Shown one piece after another: positions 46,341-55,146 of a stretch of 64,000 nt of DNA. A model generated the notes under the pieces. It worked only from the letters and a program-made list of their open reading frames with translations. It did not search any database and had not been told where the DNA came from. The stretch spans positions 1 to 64,000 of the forward strand of contig JBGQAK010000010.1 in assembly GCA_041494245.1 (NCBI GenBank). Reading direction: 5' to 3'. Every line of letters starts with the position of its first letter. Position 1 is the stretch's first letter. The stretch is from RBG-13-68-16 sp041494245 (GTDB taxonomy: Bacteria > Acidobacteriota > Thermoanaerobaculia > Thermoanaerobaculales > Thermoanaerobaculaceae). The translations under genes and the position numbers were made by a program.

Positions 46341-47291
46341 ATGAGCGAACCCTATCTCTCCGTCATCGTCCCGGTCTTCAACGAGGAGGAGAACCTCCCG
46401 GAGCTGCTGCAACGCCTCAAAAAGGCCCTCGAGGCGATCGGGAAGAGCTACGAGGCGGTGCTCGTCAACGACGGCAGCCGCGACTCCTCGCTCTCGATCT
46501 TGCGCGAGGCCTCTGCCGCCGACCCGCACCTGGCGGTCATCGACTTGAACCGCAATTACGGCCAGCACGCCGCGATCTTCGCGGGGTTCGAGGCGGCCCG
46601 CGGCGAGATCATCGTGACCCTGGACGCCGACCTGCAAAACCCTCCCGAGGAGATCGCCAAGCTGGTCGCCAAGATGGAGGAAGGCTTTGACGTCGTGGGC
46701 TCGGTGCGCGTGAAGCGCCAGGACCCGTTCTTCCGGCGCCTCGCCTCGCGCCTGGTCAACCGCGTCACCTCGATGGCCACCGGCGTGCAGCTCTCCGACT
46801 ACGGCTGCATGCTGCGCGCCTACCGCCGGGAGGTGGTCAAGACCCTCTGTCAGTCCAAGGAGATCTCGACGTTCATCCCGGTGCTGGCCGACATGTTCGC
46901 CGGCAGGGTGACCGAGGTCCCGGTCGCCCACGCGGAGCGTCTGAAGGGCGAGAGCAAGTACAGCCTGTGGAAGCTCGTCCGCCTTCAGTTCGACCTCATG
47001 ACCAGCTTCTCGCTCTGGCCTCTCCGCTCGACCATGGCCATCGGCGTGCTGACCGCGGCGGCCTCGATGCTGATCGCCACAGTCCTGATCGCCGGCCGCA
47101 TCATCAAGGGCCACGAGTGGGCGGTCAGCGGGGTCTTCACGCTCTTCGCGGTGCTGTTCTTCTTCGTGGGCGTGCTGTTCTTCGCCCTGGGCCTGCTGGG
47201 CGAGTACGTCGGGAGGATCTACCTCGAGGTCCGCCACCGGCCGCGCTACGTTGTCCGCCAGGTGATCCGCTCCGGCCAGGATTCCCTGTGA
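46341..47291 (+). CDS. arnC: undecaprenyl-phosphate 4-formamido-arabinose transferase (ArnC-like GT2)
   Basis: A 316-residue glycosyltransferase of family 2. VIVPVFNEEENLPELL, LVNDGSRDSSL and TLDADLQNPPEEI are the nucleotide-sugar and DxD motifs. SRLVNRVTSMATGVQLSDYG follows, and two C-terminal membrane helices (about 235-255, 268-292) anchor it. Order in the operon (between arnB and the arnA parts) supports ArnC. Confidence 0.92.
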   Translation: MSEPYLSVIVPVFNEEENLPELLQRLKKALEAIGKSYEAVLVNDGSRDSSLSILREASAADPHLAVIDLNRNYGQHAAIFAGFEAARGEIIVTLDADLQNPPEEIAKLVAKMEEGFDVVGSVRVKRQDPFFRRLASRLVNRVTSMATGVQLSDYGCMLRAYRREVVKTLCQSKEISTFIPVLADMFAGRVTEVPVAHAERLKGESKYSLWKLVRLQFDLMTSFSLWPLRSTMAIGVLTAAASMLIATVLIAGRIIKGHEWAVSGVFTLFAVLFFFVGVLFFALGLLGEYVGRIYLEVRHRPRYVVRQVIRSGQDSL

Positions 47292-48274
47292 GTCTCCCTC
47301 CCGAGCCACGCGCCCCGCGCTCCGTGCCCCGAGCCCTGGTCTTCGGCTACCACACCATGGGCTGCGTCGGGTTCGACGCCCTCCTGCGCAACGGGTTCGA
47401 GATCCCCGCCGTCTACACGCACCGCGACGACCCCAACGAGGAAATCTGGTGGGAGCGCATTGCCGATCGCGCCCGGGCGCAAGGCATTCCGGTACATTAC
47501 CCGAAGAAGGCCGAGATCAAGGATCCGGCGTTCGCCGTGCAGGCCGCCGGCTACTGGCCGGATTTTATCTTCTCCTTCTACTTCCGCTGGATGATCCCCG
47601 AAGGCGTCCTGCGCCTTGCCCCGAGAGGCGCACTCAACCTGCACGGCTCGCTGCTCCCGCGCTACCGCGGGCGGGCGCCGGTCAACTGGGTGCTCGTCAA
47701 CGGCGAGACCGAGACCGGCGTATCGCTGCACTACATGATCGCCAAGCCCGACGCCGGGGACTTGGTGGCGCAGGATCGGGTGGAGATCGGCTTCGAGGAC
47801 ACCGCCCTGACGCTGTTCGCCAAGCTCGAGGCCGCCGCCGAGAAGATGCTCGACCGCACGCTGCCGCGGCTCGCCGAGGGGCGCGCACCCTCGGTACCCC
47901 TCAACCTCGCGGACGGCTCCTACTTCGGCGGCCGCACGCCGGAGGACGGCCGCTTCGACTGGAGCTGGCCGGCCATGCGGATCTACAACCTGGTGCGCGC
48001 GGTCACCCACCCCTACCCGGGCGCCTTCACCGGCCTGGGCGGCACGACGCTCTTCGTGTGGTGGGCGGTGCCCGGTTCCGGGGCGAGCGGGGCCGCACCG
48101 GGCACGGTCCTGGACGCGGCGCCCGGGGGCGTGGACATCGCAACCGGCAATGGCATGCTGAAGCTCGTGCGTTGCCAGCTCGAGGGCGGACCGGAGGTCC
48201 CCGCGGTCGAGCTCTTCCACACCCTCGGCCTGGCCGCCGGCGCGAACCTGTCCGCCTTGGGGGAGGAACGATGA
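47288..48274 (+). CDS. arnA: UDP-Ara4N formyltransferase (ArnA N-terminal domain as a separate protein)
   Basis: A 328-residue formyltransferase using N10-formyl-tetrahydrofolate. NLHGSLLPRYRGRAPVNW holds the catalytic Asn-His pair and SLLPxYRG signature, and KPDAGDLVAQ carries the catalytic Asp. A C-terminal subdomain includes TPEDGRFDWSWPAMRIYNLVRA. In E. coli this domain is fused to the decarboxylase; here it ends and the decarboxylase follows as a separate gene with ATGA overlap. It starts with GTG overlapping the arnC stop. Confidence 0.9.
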   Translation: MSLPPEPRAPRSVPRALVFGYHTMGCVGFDALLRNGFEIPAVYTHRDDPNEEIWWERIADRARAQGIPVHYPKKAEIKDPAFAVQAAGYWPDFIFSFYFRWMIPEGVLRLAPRGALNLHGSLLPRYRGRAPVNWVLVNGETETGVSLHYMIAKPDAGDLVAQDRVEIGFEDTALTLFAKLEAAAEKMLDRTLPRLAEGRAPSVPLNLADGSYFGGRTPEDGRFDWSWPAMRIYNLVRAVTHPYPGAFTGLGGTTLFVWWAVPGSGASGAAPGTVLDAAPGGVDIATGNGMLKLVRCQLEGGPEVPAVELFHTLGLAAGANLSALGEER

Positions 48275-49308
48275 ACATCCTGATCCTCGGCGTCAACGGC
48301 TTCATCGGCAACGCGCTCACCCGCCGCATCATCTCGACCACCGACTGGAAGGTCCATGGGATGGATCTCTCGGACAGCAAGCTGGAGCACTCGCTCGACC
48401 ACGAGCGCTTCCACTTCCTCGAGGGGGACATCACGATCAACAAGGAGTGGATCGAGTACCACGTCAAGACGAGCGATGTGGTCCTGCCGCTCGTTGCGAT
48501 CGCCACGCCCGCAACGTACGTGAAGGAGCCGCTGCGGGTCTTCGAGCTCGACTTCGAGGAGAACCTGCGGGTGATCCGGCTGTGCGTGAAGTACCGGAAG
48601 CGGGTAGTTTTCCCGTCAACCTCCGAGGTGTACGGCATGTCCACCGACCCGGAGTTCGATGAGGATTCAAGCCCCCTCGTGCTCGGCCCGATCAACAAAC
48701 CGCGCTGGATCTACTCCTGCTCCAAGCAGCTCCTGGACCGCGTGATCGCCGCCTACGGCCAGCAGGAGGGCCTGCGGTACACGCTCTTCCGGCCGTTCAA
48801 CTGGATCGGCCCGAAGCTCGACGACATCGACGCGGCCAAGGAGGGATCCTCGCGGGTGGTGACGCAGTTCGTGATCAACCTCTTCCGTGGCGAGCCGATC
48901 CGCCTCGTGGACGGCGGCGAGCAGAAGCGCTGCTTCACCTGGGTCGAGGACGGCATCGAAGGCCTCATGGCGATCATCGCCGACGAGCGCGGCACGTGCA
49001 ACGGCCAGATCTTCAACCTCGGCAACCCCGCGGGCGAGTGCTCGGTGAAGGAGCTGGCGCACAAGCTCGCGCACCTCTACGAGAGCCGCCGCAAGGAGAT
49101 CCCGAACTACACGCCGCCCAAGATCGAGGAGGTCACCTCGGCGAGCTACTACGGGAAGGGGTACCAGGACATCCTGACCCGCAAGCCCTCGATCGCCAAG
49201 GCGAGGAAGCTCTTGGGCTGGGAGCCCAGGATCTCTCTCGACGACGCGCTGCGCCTCACCTTCGACGCGTTCCTCGCGGACTGGCTGGCGGCCGGGGCTC
49301 GGGCCTAG
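48271..49308 (+). CDS. arnA: UDP-glucuronate decarboxylase/dehydrogenase (ArnA C-terminal domain as a separate protein)
   Basis: A 345-residue short-chain dehydrogenase. The NAD loop is LGVNGFIGNALT. The catalytic Thr/Ser-Tyr-Lys appears in FPSTSEVYG and IYSCSKQLLDRV, with RPFNWIGPKLDD following. Matches the oxidative-decarboxylase half of ArnA that makes UDP-4-keto-pentose. GGGAGGAACG precedes ATG 48271. The order formyltransferase then decarboxylase is that of the fused enzyme, so this is the same module split in two. Confidence 0.92.
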   Translation: MNILILGVNGFIGNALTRRIISTTDWKVHGMDLSDSKLEHSLDHERFHFLEGDITINKEWIEYHVKTSDVVLPLVAIATPATYVKEPLRVFELDFEENLRVIRLCVKYRKRVVFPSTSEVYGMSTDPEFDEDSSPLVLGPINKPRWIYSCSKQLLDRVIAAYGQQEGLRYTLFRPFNWIGPKLDDIDAAKEGSSRVVTQFVINLFRGEPIRLVDGGEQKRCFTWVEDGIEGLMAIIADERGTCNGQIFNLGNPAGECSVKELAHKLAHLYESRRKEIPNYTPPKIEEVTSASYYGKGYQDILTRKPSIAKARKLLGWEPRISLDDALRLTFDAFLADWLAAGARA

Positions 49309-49332
49309 GGGCTCTGGACTCGCGACAAGTAC

Positions 49333-50295
49333 ATGTACCGATCTACCGCCGACCGAGCCGAACGATCTCGGACCCCGAACCCCGAACCCCGAGCCCCGAT
49401 CCTTGGGCTGCGCATCGACGTGGACACCCACGAGGGGATGAGGGACGGCGTCCCCGCGTTGCTCGACGTGTTCCGCGAGCACGGCGTCAAGGGCACGTTC
49501 TACCTGTCCATGGGCCCGGACAACGCCGGCAAGGCGCTCTTCAACGTCCTGCGGCGCCCCGGCTTCCTGGGAAAAATGCGGCGGACCGGCGCGGCGCGCG
49601 TCTACAGCCTACGCACCGTCCTCTCCGGCACGCTGCTCCCCGCCCGAATGATCGCCGTCGCGTTTCCGGAGGTGGCACGCCGCGTGAAAGACGAAGGCCA
49701 CGAGGCCGGCGTCCACGCCTGGGACCACCGGCGGTGGCAGGACACGCTGCCACGCCTGCCGGACGAGGAGGTCGCAAGCCAGCTCGGCCGCGCCCGCCAG
49801 GCGTTCATCGAGATCTTCGACGCTGCGCCGCGGACGTTCGCGGCGCCCGCGTGGTTCGGCGACGAACGGTCGCTGCTCGTCGAGGAGGGGTACGGCCTGG
49901 ACTACGCCAGCGACTGCCGGGGGGAGGAGCCGTTCCAGCCGGTCGTGAAAGGCGTGGCTCTCGACACTCCTCAGGTCCCGACCACGCTGCCGACGCTCGA
50001 CGAGGCGCTCGGGGAGACGCATACCGAGGCGCGGGCGTTCTTCGCGTCGATGCTCGAGGCCGCTTCCCGGGCCGCATGGCCGGTGCTCACGGTGCACGCC
50101 GAACTGGAGGGGGGGCCGTACGCCGGCGACCTGCGCGAGTTCCTCACCCGGGCGCGCGAGCGCGGCATCTGGCCGGTGCCCCTGGCCGAGCTGCTCGCGG
50201 CGCGGCGCGCCACGGGTGTGCCGCTCCCGCGGCGCTCGATGGGCTACGGCGCCGTCCACGGCCGCCACGGCACCGTCTTCATGCCGCAGACCTAG
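49333..50295 (+). CDS. arnD: undecaprenyl-phosphate 4-formamido-arabinose deformylase (ArnD-like polysaccharide deacetylase)
   Basis: A 320-residue NodB-fold hydrolase. LRIDVDTHEGMRDGVPALLD begins the fold with the metal-binding Asp, then GTFYLSMG, HEAGVHAWDHRRWQ (His ligands) and TVHAELEG. It would remove the formyl group so that Ara4N can be passed to lipid A. Residues about 12-24 (SRTPNPEPRAP) are encoded by a heptamer repeat array and are unlikely to be functional. The true start is therefore uncertain; ATG 49333 is the only ATG that fits upstream. Confidence 0.88.
   Translation: MYRSTADRAERSRTPNPEPRAPILGLRIDVDTHEGMRDGVPALLDVFREHGVKGTFYLSMGPDNAGKALFNVLRRPGFLGKMRRTGAARVYSLRTVLSGTLLPARMIAVAFPEVARRVKDEGHEAGVHAWDHRRWQDTLPRLPDEEVASQLGRARQAFIEIFDAAPRTFAAPAWFGDERSLLVEEGYGLDYASDCRGEEPFQPVVKGVALDTPQVPTTLPTLDEALGETHTEARAFFASMLEAASRAAWPVLTVHAELEGGPYAGDLREFLTRARERGIWPVPLAELLAARRATGVPLPRRSMGYGAVHGRHGTVFMPQT
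49369..49402. repeat. heptamer array (ACCCCGA) overlapping the arnD start
   Basis: Four tandem units with a 7-bp period, ACCCCGA-ACCCCGA-ACCCCGA-GCCCCGA, lie inside the first codons of arnD. A related G-rich stretch in opposite sense is at 49293-49320, so the two could pair as a stem around the arnD start. Confidence 0.75.
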
Positions 50296-50451
50296 GTCGG
50301 CCTTCCAGGGTCGGACGGTCGGCGCGCGTGCGCTTCGCCGCTGAGAGCCGGATCCCGCAAGGGAATTTCGAAGGTCCTGGGCGATCTTTTCACTTGCCGG
50401 TCGGAGACTGGCGGCGCGAACGACCCCTGGGCGACTCCGCCTGCAGCGGGG

Positions 50452-51579
50452 TCACTTCTCTTCTTCTTCGGCAGCAGCCTCGAGCTCGTGAATCCGTTTG
50501 CGGACCACGATCTCGGCCATGTCCGGGAGGACCTCCCAGGCGATGCGCTCGAGCTGCGGACCGGCCAGCTCCACCACGCGCCGAGCAATCCGCTCCACCT
50601 GCTCATCGGTGAGCTTCTGCGGTTCCGCCGCAGCCGGTGGCGCGGGCGCCATGAGGGGCGGCGCCGGCTCCTCCGGGTTCTGAACGATGAAACGCTGCGT
50701 CGGCGCTTCCTCCATCGCTCTGTCGGACGGCGCGAACACCACCGCGGACTCGATCGGCGGCGGTGGCGCCGTGACCGACGGCATCGGCGGGGTCTGGATC
50801 GGCAGCCGTGAGGCCGCAATCGCCATCTTGCCGAACGGCTCGGCCGTCGCCGGTGCAAACGCCGGCGGCTCGGCCGCCGCAGGCGCAGCCGGTGCCGGCC
50901 CGGGGGCCGGGGCCGGTACGTCGGCGAGGGCCGACAGCTTCTCCTCGACGAGAGCGAAACCCTGCTTGGCCGTCTCGACGGGGGGTTCTCGGAGCTCCGG
51001 GGGTGTCGGCCGCGGAGCGTTCGGATGCGAGTTCCCGAGCGCGCTCGCTGTCAGGTCCATGCCGTCGTCCGGCGCCGGCGGAGCGGGTGGCGGAGGTGGG
51101 GCCCCCATCTTCTCGAAGCCGGTGGTCGTGAAGTCCAGCGTTGGCACCCCCTCAGGGATACCCTGGTCCTCGAGCGCCGCGCCCTCGTCGGGCGGCGACG
51201 CCATGGACTGGGTGCGCTTGATGAGGTCCTCGACGGTGTTGATCAGCTCCCTCGCCTCGAACGGCTTGGTCACGATGCCGTCGCAGCCGGCCGCCATGGC
51301 GCGGTCCCGGTCGAACGGCTCGAACGTTCCGGTCAGTAGCACCACAGGGATGTGCAGCGTGGCGGGGTCGCTCTTCAGCGTCTGGCAGACGTCGTACCCG
51401 TTCATGTCCGGCATCACGACGTCGCACAGCACGACGTCCGGCTTGATCTCCGGCAGGCGCTTGAAGAGCTCGCGCCCGCTCCCGACTGCAACCACCTTGT
51501 GCTGGGTCTCGGCAAAGGTGAGTTCCACGACCTTTTGGATCGTGATGCTATCGTCGGCTAGCAGGAGCGTTCCACCCAT
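50452..51579 (-). CDS. response regulator with proline/alanine-rich linker
   Basis: A 375-residue protein. The receiver domain (1-125) has LLLADDSITIQK, phospho-acceptor Asp in LCDVVMPDMNGYDV, LLTGTFEPF and TKPFEARELI. A long Pro/Ala-rich linker (about 150-310) follows. A C-terminal helical module (LTDEQVERIARRVVELAG, ERIAWEVLPDMAEIVVRKRI) has no DNA-binding motif. This layout is seen in regulators beside DUF4388 or motility genes. No histidine kinase is adjacent. ATG 51579 follows GAGG. A 156-bp gap before it shows nothing. Confidence 0.85.
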   Translation of the reverse strand: MGGTLLLADDSITIQKVVELTFAETQHKVVAVGSGRELFKRLPEIKPDVVLCDVVMPDMNGYDVCQTLKSDPATLHIPVVLLTGTFEPFDRDRAMAAGCDGIVTKPFEARELINTVEDLIKRTQSMASPPDEGAALEDQGIPEGVPTLDFTTTGFEKMGAPPPPPAPPAPDDGMDLTASALGNSHPNAPRPTPPELREPPVETAKQGFALVEEKLSALADVPAPAPGPAPAAPAAAEPPAFAPATAEPFGKMAIAASRLPIQTPPMPSVTAPPPPIESAVVFAPSDRAMEEAPTQRFIVQNPEEPAPPLMAPAPPAAAEPQKLTDEQVERIARRVVELAGPQLERIAWEVLPDMAEIVVRKRIHELEAAAEEEEK

Positions 51580-51581
51580 TT

Positions 51582-52376
51582 TCACCTCGCCTCTGCAAGG
51601 CTCTCCCGTCCTTGGTACCACGAACTTGCTGCACTGTCAACGAATTGTCCGGCCTCGCCGGGCTCGAAAGACACCGCGCCGTCGTCACCGATCCACACCA
51701 CCGTGCCAGTCTCCATCCACCCGGGCACCACGCGGGCCTGCCTGCCGCCTTCCGCCAGGATCCAGGACCGGTGGAAGTGCCCCCAGAGCACGACGTCCAC
51801 ACCCGCGGCGAAGTGGGCGCGCGCCGCGGCCTCGAGATCGCTCACCGGCAGCTCCACCCGGTAGCTGAAGTTCGTCTGCGCGAGCCTCGACTCGGTGCCG
51901 AAGACGATCCTCTGGGCGAGGCGCCTCGGGAGCAGCCGCGCCCACGCGCGCGCCGCCCCGCTCTTCGAGACCGACCGCCAGAAACGGTAGGAGCGGTCGC
52001 TGCGGTTGATGAGGTCCCCGTGCTCGAGCAAGAACCGATTTCCACCCGCCACGAAGGAATGCACCGGGCCCGAGGCGTCCCGGAACGGGTCGAGCTCGGG
52101 GGCGTCGAGGAAGAAGTCCCGGTTACCCTCGACCATCACCACGCGGGCGTCCCCCCGGCGCAGCTCCGCGAGCTCCTCGAGGCCCCTCCTCACAGTCGCG
52201 TCCCAGAAGCGCGAGAAGCCGACGAGCGCGCGGAAGAGGTCGCCCAGGAAAACAACCTCCTGAGCGCCGCGGCGGCGCACGTGGTCCATCGCAGCGAGGA
52301 ACCTCTCGAGGTCGCCGGGGCTCTGCCCGACGTGCAGGTCGGCCAGCACGGCGCGAAGCACGAAACATGCTAGCAT
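51582..52376 (-). CDS. LpxH-like UDP-2,3-diacylglucosamine hydrolase
   Basis: A 264-residue calcineurin-like phosphoesterase. The metal ligands are in LADLHVG, FLGDLFRALVG, VEGNRDFF, LEHGD and WGHFHRS. The family splits UDP-2,3-diacylglucosamine to lipid X. This fits the lipid A modification genes nearby, although LpxI/LpxG types exist too. Start at ATG 52376 is inferred; no clear Shine-Dalgarno site. It is divergent from the epimerase. Confidence 0.8.
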   Translation of the reverse strand: MLACFVLRAVLADLHVGQSPGDLERFLAAMDHVRRRGAQEVVFLGDLFRALVGFSRFWDATVRRGLEELAELRRGDARVVMVEGNRDFFLDAPELDPFRDASGPVHSFVAGGNRFLLEHGDLINRSDRSYRFWRSVSKSGAARAWARLLPRRLAQRIVFGTESRLAQTNFSYRVELPVSDLEAAARAHFAAGVDVVLWGHFHRSWILAEGGRQARVVPGWMETGTVVWIGDDGAVSFEPGEAGQFVDSAASSWYQGRESLAEAR

Positions 52377-52397
52377 TCGCCCGTTTAGTGGTGGAAG

Positions 52398-53357
52398 ATG
52401 GCTGAGACGCACCCATCGCACTGGAATCCGGGTGGTGCCGCGCCCGAGCCTCGCCGGGTCCTCCTGACCGGCGCGAGCGGCTTCGTGGGGCGGGAGGTCA
52501 TGCGCCAGCTTCTCGCATCCGGGCGCGAGGTCGTGGCGATCTCGCGGCACCCCCGTGCGGAGCACGTGCCTCCCGGAGTGATTCAGGTGGCCGCGGACAT
52601 CACGGGCGAGGGGTGGCTGCGGTGGTGCGAGGGTTGCGGCGCCGCGATCCACCTCGTCGGCATCATCCGGGAGTTGCGCCGCGCCGGCGTGACGTTTGAG
52701 CGCGCGCACCGGATCTCCACGGAACGGGTGATCGCCGGCTGCCAGCGGCTCGGCATCCGGCGCCTGCTGTACATGTCGGCGCTGGGCACCAGGGCGGAGG
52801 CCGCCACCCCCTATCACCGAACCAAGTGGCAGGCCGAGGAGGCGGTGCGCGCCTCCGGCCTCGAGTGGACGATCTTCCGCCCCTCGCTGATCTTCGGGCC
52901 CGGAGACGGCTTCACGACCACCCTTGCGAGGTCGCTGCGCCGCATGCTGGTCTTCCCGGTCTTCGGCGACGGGAGCTACAGGCTGCAGCCGGTTGCGGTG
53001 GACGAGGTCGCCCACTGCTTCGTGAACGCTCTGGAGCTCCGGGGAACCCGCGGCCAGATCTATGAGCTGGGCGGCCCGGAGGCGCTGAGCTACAACGAGG
53101 TGCTGCGCCGCATCGCGCGGGCGCTCGGGCTGAGAAGGGCCCTCGTGCACCTCCCTCTAGGCCTCTCGAAGATCATGGTCGCGATCATCCAGCACCTCCC
53201 CGGAGCCCCAATCACGAGCGACCAGCTTACGATGCTGCTGGAGGGCGCCACCTGCGACGCCAGCGTCACCGCGATGACCTTCGGCGTGCCGAACGCCCGC
53301 TTCGAGGGCCCCGTGTGGATGAAGGCACAGGCCACGGAGCGCAGGGCTCAGGGCTGA
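52398..53357 (+). CDS. NAD-dependent epimerase/dehydratase-like protein (atypical SDR, NDUFA9-type)
   Basis: A 319-residue Rossmann protein. NAD loop VLLTGASGFVGREVMRQLLASG, then SALGTRAEAATPYHRTKWQAEEAVRASG, IFRPSLIFGPGDGF and FGDGSYRLQPVAVDEVA. This matches the complex I NDUFA9-like atypical SDR family. The substrate is unknown. The last residues, TERRAQG, are read from a CAGGGCTCAGGGCT-type repeat and may be a non-functional tail. Confidence 0.88.
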   Translation: MAETHPSHWNPGGAAPEPRRVLLTGASGFVGREVMRQLLASGREVVAISRHPRAEHVPPGVIQVAADITGEGWLRWCEGCGAAIHLVGIIRELRRAGVTFERAHRISTERVIAGCQRLGIRRLLYMSALGTRAEAATPYHRTKWQAEEAVRASGLEWTIFRPSLIFGPGDGFTTTLARSLRRMLVFPVFGDGSYRLQPVAVDEVAHCFVNALELRGTRGQIYELGGPEALSYNEVLRRIARALGLRRALVHLPLGLSKIMVAIIQHLPGAPITSDQLTMLLEGATCDASVTAMTFGVPNARFEGPVWMKAQATERRAQG

Positions 53358-53415
53358 CACACCAGGGCACAGGGCTCAGGAAGAAAGGATTGCGCTCGGG
53401 GCCTGGGGCTCGACG
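53343..53415. repeat. CAGGGCTCAGG-type repeats downstream of the epimerase
   Basis: CAGGGCTCAGGGC, CAGGGCACAGGGCTCAGG and GGGGCCTGGGGCTCG occur in succession. The CAGGGCTCAGG core is shared with the inverted repeat at 771. The first unit is inside the epimerase stop region. Confidence 0.65.
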
Positions 53416-53418
53416 TTG

Positions 53419-53922
53419 TTACCTGCTGTTGGGATGGTCGAAGGGATCGCCGACCTCCAAACGGATCGTGCGATACGCCCTGAGCACGTCGGTGCCCTCG
53501 AATACGACCCCGGCGAAGAGGACCGCCATCCCGGTCACGAACACGGGGAGCGGGTGCACGAGCGTGAGCCACCCGGGGCCGGCCACACGCAGGCCGATCA
53601 ACAGCGAGGAGAGCACGAAGCAGCCTACCGCTACCACCTGGGACATCACCGCGTTGCGCAGCAGGCGTACGCGGTCAACGAGGTCGTCGAGCTGACGGAT
53701 CACCCTCGCCAGCCGGGTGATCTCCTCCCGTTGTGCTTCGGCCGGGGGCGTGGTGGAGCGCATCAGCCGCCGGCGCTCCTCGTTGAGAGCACGGATCCGG
53801 CTCATGATCACCGTGTAGCGGTTGAGCAGGCCCAGCAGGCGCAGGCCGCACGCAGAGACCATGATCGCCGGTGCCAGGATCGCCTGGATCGCCTGCACCG
53901 CAAAGCCGAACTGCCTGTCCAT
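53419..53922 (-). CDS. DUF2721 membrane protein
   Basis: A 167-residue protein. Hydrophobic helices lie at about 8-33, 95-117 and 122-142. Between the first two is a cytoplasmic helix with many charges (RIRALNEERRRLM, EEITRLARVIRQLDDL). This layout matches DUF2721, whose role is not known. It is the last gene of the comEB-pfkA-trmB-larC operon. Confidence 0.82.
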   Translation of the reverse strand: MDRQFGFAVQAIQAILAPAIMVSACGLRLLGLLNRYTVIMSRIRALNEERRRLMRSTTPPAEAQREEITRLARVIRQLDDLVDRVRLLRNAVMSQVVAVGCFVLSSLLIGLRVAGPGWLTLVHPLPVFVTGMAVLFAGVVFEGTDVLRAYRTIRLEVGDPFDHPNSR

Positions 53923-53924
53923 GC

Positions 53925-55115
53925 TCAGCTCTCCCAGACCGTGCCGATGCGAGGCCCGGCGGCGCGCGCCGCATCGGTGACCTCCGCAAGGCTGACCCCC
54001 GCCCCCCGGGCCGCCGCGAGGCAGACGTCATTCTCGGGTTTGGCCGAGACCACCCGCCCGCCGAACACACCGACCTTCACGGGGATCGGGCCAAAGCGCG
54101 TCGCCGCCGCCACGACGTACCGGTCTAGCTCGGGGCGGGTGCACGCGAGGAGGCGCACCCCGAGCGTGGCGCCCTCCTCGAACACCGCCGCGCTCACCGC
54201 GGCCGCACTCGAGGGATCGAGGACCGCGCGCAGCTCCACCACCGGCCGCCCCTTGCGTCCGGTGCCCTGAAGGCACCAGGCGTCGAGGGCGCCGGCCCCG
54301 CGCAGCCGCTCCAGGAGCGCACCGAGCGCTTCCCCGGTGACGTCGTCCACGGTGGCCTCCAGCACGAGCATCGGGCGTCCCACAACGCGTGCCTCTTCCT
54401 CGATCAGGAAGGCGCGCAGCAGGTTGGGAAGCCCCTCGAAACGCCTTGCCCCGTGGCCGACCCCGACCCCCACGAGCGAGCCCCCGGGCAGCGGCCCGAA
54501 GCGCTCGGCCAGCGTGACGAGCAGGGTGGCGCCGGTGGGTGTGGTCATCTCCCCGTCGGCCGCGTGAGCGGCCAGCGGCACCCCGCGGAGCAGGTTGGCG
54601 ACCGCGGGCGGCGGCACCGGCAGAAGCCCGTGGGCGGTCTGCACCGTGCCGCTCCCGACCGGCACCGGCGCGGACTCCACGCGCTCGACGCCGAGCAGCT
54701 CGACCGCGGCGCAGACGCCCACGATATCCACCACGGCGTCCACGGCGGCCAGCTCGTGGAGGTGGGCCTGCGCCAGCTCCACGCCGTGCACCTCGGCCTC
54801 CGCGGTGAACAGGCGCCGGAAAGCGGCCAACGCCCGCCCGCGCACGCGCTCCGGCAGCGCGGCGTCCGCGAGCAGCGTCTCGATGTCGGCGAGGTGCCGC
54901 GCTGGTTGGCCGCCGCCGTCGACGTGCACCGTGACCTTCGTGCCAGCGAAGCCGTGCCGGCGCTCGCGCTCCGCCTCCAGCCGCCACCCCGACAGGCGCA
55001 GCCCGCCCAGGATCTCCTCCAGGCGCTCCCGGGAGACGCCGAGGTCCAGCAGGGCGCCGAGCAGCATGTCTCCCGAGGCGCCCCCGAACGGGTCGATGTA
55101 GAGGACCTTTGCCAT
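53925..55115 (-). CDS. larC: nickel-pincer cofactor biosynthesis protein LarC
   Basis: A 396-residue protein that inserts nickel into the pyridinium dithiocarboxylate cofactor used by lactate racemase and other racemases. YIDPFGGASGDMLLGALLDLG, HLHELAAVDAVVDIVG and PTGATLLVTLAERFG are conserved. LarC1 and LarC2 are in a single open frame; the ribosomal frameshift known from Lactobacillus is not needed. larA, larB and larE are not in the window. Confidence 0.93.
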   Translation of the reverse strand: MAKVLYIDPFGGASGDMLLGALLDLGVSRERLEEILGGLRLSGWRLEAERERRHGFAGTKVTVHVDGGGQPARHLADIETLLADAALPERVRGRALAAFRRLFTAEAEVHGVELAQAHLHELAAVDAVVDIVGVCAAVELLGVERVESAPVPVGSGTVQTAHGLLPVPPPAVANLLRGVPLAAHAADGEMTTPTGATLLVTLAERFGPLPGGSLVGVGVGHGARRFEGLPNLLRAFLIEEEARVVGRPMLVLEATVDDVTGEALGALLERLRGAGALDAWCLQGTGRKGRPVVELRAVLDPSSAAAVSAAVFEEGATLGVRLLACTRPELDRYVVAAATRFGPIPVKVGVFGGRVVSAKPENDVCLAAARGAGVSLAEVTDAARAAGPRIGTVWES

Positions 55116-55146
55116 CGCTCAGCCTGCCCTCTCCGGGGCCGGAAAG

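Noticed and set aside
44885..49402. CRISPR array
   Set aside because: The heptamer units have no spacers of constant length, and no cas gene is present.
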